Positions 20,842 through 25,083 of a stretch of 25,083 nt of DNA are shown piece by piece; the first letter of the stretch is position 1, and each line of letters opens with the position of its first letter. Source of the DNA: Cladosporium sp. IMV 00045 (lineage: Eukaryota > Ascomycota > Dothideomycetes > Cladosporiales > Cladosporiaceae); the NCBI GenBank assembly GCA_001931905.2, contig MSJI02000033.1:1-25083 (forward strand). Direction: 5' to 3'. A program made the position numbers and the translations under genes. The notes beneath the pieces are model-generated. The model saw only the letters and a list, made by a program, of their open reading frames with translations. It had not been told where the DNA came from and did not search any database.

Positions 20842-22426
20842 ATGCCTAGAGATAAAACGAAGATGATAGCGGCCGACGGCGAGGTTAAGTCGTGCTATAA
20901 GTAGCTTCCTCTAGGCGATAACTCTAAGCCGCTACGCGACTACTATACGACTAAAGCCTAGGCTACTACCACCTTAGGGGAGGCTTAGCTTAAGTCTACG
21001 CTATTACCAAAATCTAATAGCGATACACCTAAGATAAGTCTAGCGTTACACTAAATAACGAAGTAAAAGTTGTCTAAGAGCGTAGTAGCATTAAAATTTA
21101 GCTTAGTAATAGACGACATTTCCTACGAAGCTCCTACGCGAAAATCAAGACCGTATAAAAACCCGATACCGGTAAAGAATAGTGAACGGATTGCTTCTTT
21201 GCTATATATACTAGCTCCGATAACATAAGCTTCTAAAGAACTTTTACCGACGTTAAAGAAGCTAGCCCGCCTTATTTACTACTATTAGCATACCTGCGGG
21301 CGCCTAAGTGACTCGCGGGTTAATGCCTAGCTTAAAGCAATTCTAAATAGAGAAATGCATAGCAAATCATTAGCCTTAATCAATTACTAGATTAGGCAAG
21401 CTCTAGATAGCGGGACTTCTTAGTACGCTAGGATAACGAAAGATCGGAAGCAATGCATTCGTTATATTAGAGGCTAGAAGGTCTAGAACTATAGCAATAC
21501 GATTACATAGTTAGTATTACTCGATAGCTCTCTCGAGGGAACCCTAGTCGAGCTTTTTCTTAGTATCTTTAAAGCGAATAGATATTACTATTAATATATG
21601 TCGCAGCTCTCTATATCGAATGTTACTCGATAGTTAGTATAGCTAACCGATATACGGGAGAAAGATATAGAAACGGGTAAGGGTATAATCTCTAGTAATA
21701 CTTCCTTATTTATTAAGAAGAGATAAGACGCCGTGATGCGAGCGGTAAGGAACTAAGAGCTACTTAAAAAAATCGATATAATGCTACGCCGTAGACTTTA
21801 GCTAAGCGCGGCGGCTATTTTAGAAGAGCTATCTATTATAGTTAAATAAAGACCTTACTATATTCTAGTTACCGGGCCGCGACCTCACACCGTTAGACAT
21901 TATCTTAAACGGATATAAAGGAGCTTATAAAGAGTCTTTAAACCCTTCCGTCTATAATGTTGCAATAAGACCCCTCGATAAGATCGACGAAAGGTCTAGC
22001 TACGTATACCTCTACGAAGTGGACGGGAACCCCGGGTTCGTTAAGATTAGCTATACTCTTCGTGATATCGCCGAACGGCACGAAGAGTAGATATTTCAGT
22101 ATAATAGGACCGTAAAAGTTCTATATCCTACTAAACCTTACTAACTCGAGCGTATACTAAACGCGTATAGAATTAAGGCACTATGCTATACCGAACTAGA
22201 CGAATTCAGAGTAATAGTCTTCTATTACGGGTGCTTAAAGCAGTATATTAAGTGGTTCGAGATTAACGCTATACTAGTAATAGCAAGTATCCGGAAATGG
22301 TTAGTATAGATAAGAAGTAGCCTATCTCGGAAAACCGCTAGGAGAGGATACCGGCTAAGTACTAAGTGGCAAGCATTAACGCTTAGCTATAAGAAGTTTA
22401 TAAAGTCAGTTTTAACTATTACTTAA
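20842..22426 (+). pseudogene. T5orf172 / GIY-YIG-like (DUF1766) protein relic
   Basis: An ATG at 20842 opens MPRDKTKMIAADGEV and a coherent frame to about 21849; from about 21860 a second frame continues to TAA 22424, so an intron or indel lies between. The second frame reads NPSVYNVAIRPLDKIDERS, then YVYLYEVDGNPGFVKISYT, RDIAERHEE, NAYRIKALCYTELDEFRV, YYGCLKQYIKWFEI and ASIRKWL. This matches the T5orf172/DUF1766 domain (the family of yeast Mug113), a GIY-YIG-like nuclease fold: YVYLYE stands for GIY, VKISYT for YIG, and NAYRxEALxxxEL for the conserved Arg/Glu helix, with Lys where relatives have the Glu (GAG or GAA to AAG or AAA). The N-terminal half is unrecognised and helical. Such genes are multicopy in many fungi, fitting exposure to RIP. 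Confidence 0.75.
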
Positions 22427-23244
22427 GTGGATTAATAAGGATCACGTTAAACGCCTATTATATTTTTGGTTATCGGTCGTCTAGACTGCTCTTTATAGCT
22501 AAGGAGGCGAAACTAGCTACTATTCGCGTTAAGAGATATTAAGCTTTTCTATTTCCCTAGCACTAAATAATATAGAGTCTAATAATCTAATTTAGTATAG
22601 TAGCTTATTATCTATTTCAGAAAAAAAATCGTGTTTCTTTTATTATTTAGATGCGGTCGCTTAGGAATTAAAATCGACTTAGGCATAAGAACTCTTATTA
22701 AGCTTAATTCTATTAGAGGCTATAACTACGGATTGGCTAGCATATTTAGTTCCGTGCCATATTTTATCTGGGTTACTTAATAGCACGACCGCGAATCAAG
22801 ATAATAGGTATAGATACTTAGGTTAGCGTTATTATGTGTTACCTTTATACTACTTAATAATATACTTATATATAAGTTTACTATATAGAGCCGTATACTA
22901 ATTTATGAGTCTCGAACGGGAGCGTAAACTGCCTAGACGCATATTTACAGGCATATAAGTAGGAGACAACCCTTATAAAGTTCTCGTCTGAGATATACTT
23001 TTAGACTATACGTTAAAGTTATTAGATTTGCGTACCGGGATAAAAGGCTTACCTAAGGTAGTTTAGATTCCCTTACTTAACCTTATAGAGATAATTTAAT
23101 TGCAAATTCTAGAGAAACACAGTTTAAATAAGACGAATCACATTCCGGTCGGATAGAGTATTCACCGATTTAATTCTTCCTCGATATGTAAATGGATTGC
23201 TATAAAGCTTCGTGTAAGTAAACTTTTACGCTACATACTATCTC
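22427..23244. other. Degraded DNA, no gene seen
   Basis: AT-rich with scattered normal dinucleotides. The first part (oligo-A and T-rich around 22620-22650) could be the 3' flank of the T5orf172 relic. No frame is coherent for more than a few dozen codons. Confidence 0.4.
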
Positions 23245-24370
23245 GCTTAGCCCTCCTATTTAGCACTTTCGAAGACCTCCCTATCTAGTAGCCTTCCTAT
23301 ATATGTTTTCGATATACTCTCTCCGTTACGTCTAACTTTTAATAAGAAGAACGTAAAGAAACTCACTAGGCTGCTAGCTAAATTCGACTTTCTACTAATC
23401 TATCCCTACGGGTCTCGGAGGATAAAACCGTCTATGCCTACCTACTAGCCTTCCTACTCTATATCCTCCGTAAGCTATCGCCCGGAAAGGCCTAAGAAAC
23501 GATAGGTCTTAAGATAGCTTACGTAGTTAGTTATATAAAGCTAGCCGGCGAATAAGGCTAGCTATACTAATAACGATCTAGGAATAACTAGCGGCGGCCT
23601 ACCGGCGGTAATAGTATAGAAGTTCAAATCGTCTAATGCCGCGAAACCTATGCTCGTGCGAGGCTTATATATATTTAGTATGTTCGACGAACCCTTTATA
23701 CGCGGGTATAGAAGGTTTACTTTAAATAGACTAATCGCTATTATATATTGAACCTAGCTATTTAACCCTAAACGTTTAGTAAGCAACTAGCTAACATAGC
23801 GCTAAAACACATTACATGCGCTAGGGATACTAGATTCTTTAACTATTCTAGAGAAATCGGCTGAAACTAAAAGCCTTCCTTCTATCGCAAGCTAATAAGG
23901 ATCGAAGTCTCGTGCTATACTTAGATAAGATAGTAACTCGAAGGCTATCGTGTATCCTACGGAGGAAGTTTAAATAGCGGTCGAAAGCGCGAAATTTTCT
24001 ATACTCGGGTATAAATAGTATATAGCAGGCGTTGCTAGCGGAGGTCGTTAGACCTGCCTCTCTTATTCTACCTCTAGAGAAAGTTTACGCTCCTACTCCT
24101 TATATAGAATTCTCGAGCCTAATAGAAGTCTACCGAATTGATAATAATGATCTGTAATGACTTTCAGAGTAGAGTCCGCGTCGTCTATCGTAATAGAATC
24201 GTTTTGCTTATATTAATATAATCGCGGACGGTATCGGTACTTAAGTATCTGCGACTCTTCCTCTAAAAACTCTTCGGCACGACTCTTATAGAGCGTCGTT
24301 TTACTACTCTTTATGGATCCGCGCTATAGACTTTAATGTTTAATAAACCGTTAACCCTACGCAGCCTAAA
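23245..24370 (+). pseudogene. Coding-like tract, unidentified
   Basis: One plus frame stays readable for about 370 codons without an obvious shift. Pieces: LPIYVFDILSPLRLTFNKKN, VKKLTRLLAKFDFLLIYPYG, a Ser/Pro/Lys-rich middle, RGLYIFSMFDEPFIRGYRRF, ALGILDSLTILEKSAETKSL and LSYSTSRESLRSYSLYRILE. Stops are mostly TAG/TAA, as in the neighbouring relics. Start, end and introns are not fixed and no family is recognised. It could instead be chance openness in stop-poor composition, so this is a tentative call. Confidence 0.35.
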
Positions 24371-24675
24371 GTGGCATACTTCGACGCATGTCTCTATATG
24401 TCTCAGAGATAGCCTAAAGGATCACATTAGAAACTATGATCTCGTTATTATAGGTTTGTTTCATGCCTCTGATTTTCGTTTATATTTCGAGCGGAACGTA
24501 GAATGCTACTATCTAACCATTTCCTAATTATCTTATTCTTATACATACCTAAATTAGACGATCCTTAGTAAGACTAGCGCCGAGTATTACTACCGCTCTA
24601 TAATACTTCGGAAGCCTTAAGTTAATTCCACGTGTATAGTTCTCGTCGAGGAATACGAGACAAGAATCTAATTGG
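24371..24675. other. Right end of the degraded island
   Basis: A 63-codon plus ORF at 24336-24527 overlaps it but shows no domain or coding signature. Composition changes towards normal from about 24660. Confidence 0.4.
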
Positions 24676-24909
24676 TGTCACGGCCAGGATCTAGAGCCCC
24701 GTGACATTGCTAGTGATACTTAGGAAGGCAGGTAAGCCGGGCTTCGGCTTCACCTGCGCTTCTCCTTTACAATGTATTGTAGCTCTTCGAGCTACGTCTT
24801 CGTCATTTAGCCATCTGCTAGGTTGCGACCAGGACCGTATATAGCTCTGTATCTGATCCGATTGGTAACCATACCTACGCACCGTGCACGCTGCCTTCCG
24901 CCCGTGACA
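24676..24909 (+). mobile_element. LTR-like segment (possible retrotransposon 5' LTR)
   Basis: The 234-bp segment begins TGTCACGG and ends CCGTGACA, so it has TG...CA ends within an 8-bp inverted terminal match. A second CCGTGACA at 24699-24706 makes a local hairpin with the start. Composition is normal, without RIP damage. A TATAT motif lies at 24838-24842. The partner LTR would be outside the window, so this is inference from the ends only. Confidence 0.45.
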
Positions 24910-24931
24910 CTACGTAGCTCCTACCTTAGGT

Positions 24932-25083
24932 ATGGCGACCGACCGCCCGCAACCTCCTATCCTGCCGGAATCGCAGGAGCAGTTCGAAAGGCATGTTTTC
25001 GAACACCCAGCCGAGTGGCTCGAATATTACAAATGTACTTTCGAGTGCTTCGACCGGTATGAAGAGGAAATCTCAGGTTTGAC
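24932..25083 (+). CDS. Unidentified ORF, N-terminal part, open at the window end
   Basis: The ATG at 24932 lies 22 bp after the LTR-like segment and opens MATDRPQPPILPESQEQFER, continuing HVFEHPAEWLEYYKCTFECF and DRYEEEISGL to the window edge. It is acidic and helix-prone with a Pro-rich head. No family is recognised. Position suggests the gag gene of an LTR retrotransposon, but the short leader is unusual for that; it could be a host gene beside a solo LTR. The frame has no stops and normal codon use, unlike everything from 6.7 to 24.6 kb. Confidence 0.45.
   Translation, partial: MATDRPQPPILPESQEQFERHVFEHPAEWLEYYKCTFECFDRYEEEISGL

Noticed and set aside
14550..24670. Starship-type giant transposon
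   Set aside because: No tyrosine-recombinase (DUF3435) captain motif could be read in any frame near either edge, and no typical ends were found.

Overview
The window looks like nuclear DNA of a filamentous ascomycete (Pezizomycotina, probably a dothideomycete; inference). Reasons: short GT-AG introns of 53-68 nt with CTAAC-type branch sites, an NLR-type receptor relic, a Fot1/Pogo transposon, and a long tract with the footprint of repeat-induced point mutation (RIP). In that tract CpA and TpG are nearly gone and TpA is very common; for example, positions 7201-7260 hold no CpA, no TpG and 12 TpA.

Layout. Positions 1-6690 have ordinary composition. They hold the 5' end of a thioredoxin reductase gene (minus strand, cut by the window edge), a truncated NLR-like gene with a caspase-like domain, a small AT-rich patch, a broken acetolactate decarboxylase gene, and one apparently intact two-exon gene for an unrecognised single-pass membrane protein. 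About 1.5 kb of intergenic DNA follows.

Positions 6700-24670 are the RIP-degraded island. From left to right it holds a Fot1/Pogo transposase relic, three diverged copies of a 198-bp repeat, two oppositely oriented copies of a 413-bp element flanked by TA (one inserted inside a copy of the 198-bp repeat), an APH-type kinase relic and AT-rich debris. A cluster of degraded genes follows: a SANT/Myb-like gene (+), an unrecognised ~895-codon gene (-), a five-finger C2H2 gene (+), a T5orf172/GIY-YIG gene (+) and a further unidentified coding-like tract (+). These genes can be read because most of their stops are TAG/TAA codons where RIP would convert CAG, CAA or TGG, while frames and some introns persist.

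From about 24676 the composition returns to normal: an LTR-like segment (TGTCACGG...CCGTGACA) is followed by an undamaged reading frame that runs off the window.

RIP acts on duplicated DNA, so the 15.2-24.4 kb gene cluster was probably present in more than one copy. It is the best candidate here for something undescribed: a multi-gene mobile element or a segmental duplication. All functional statements rest on reading the sequence by eye; no database search was run.
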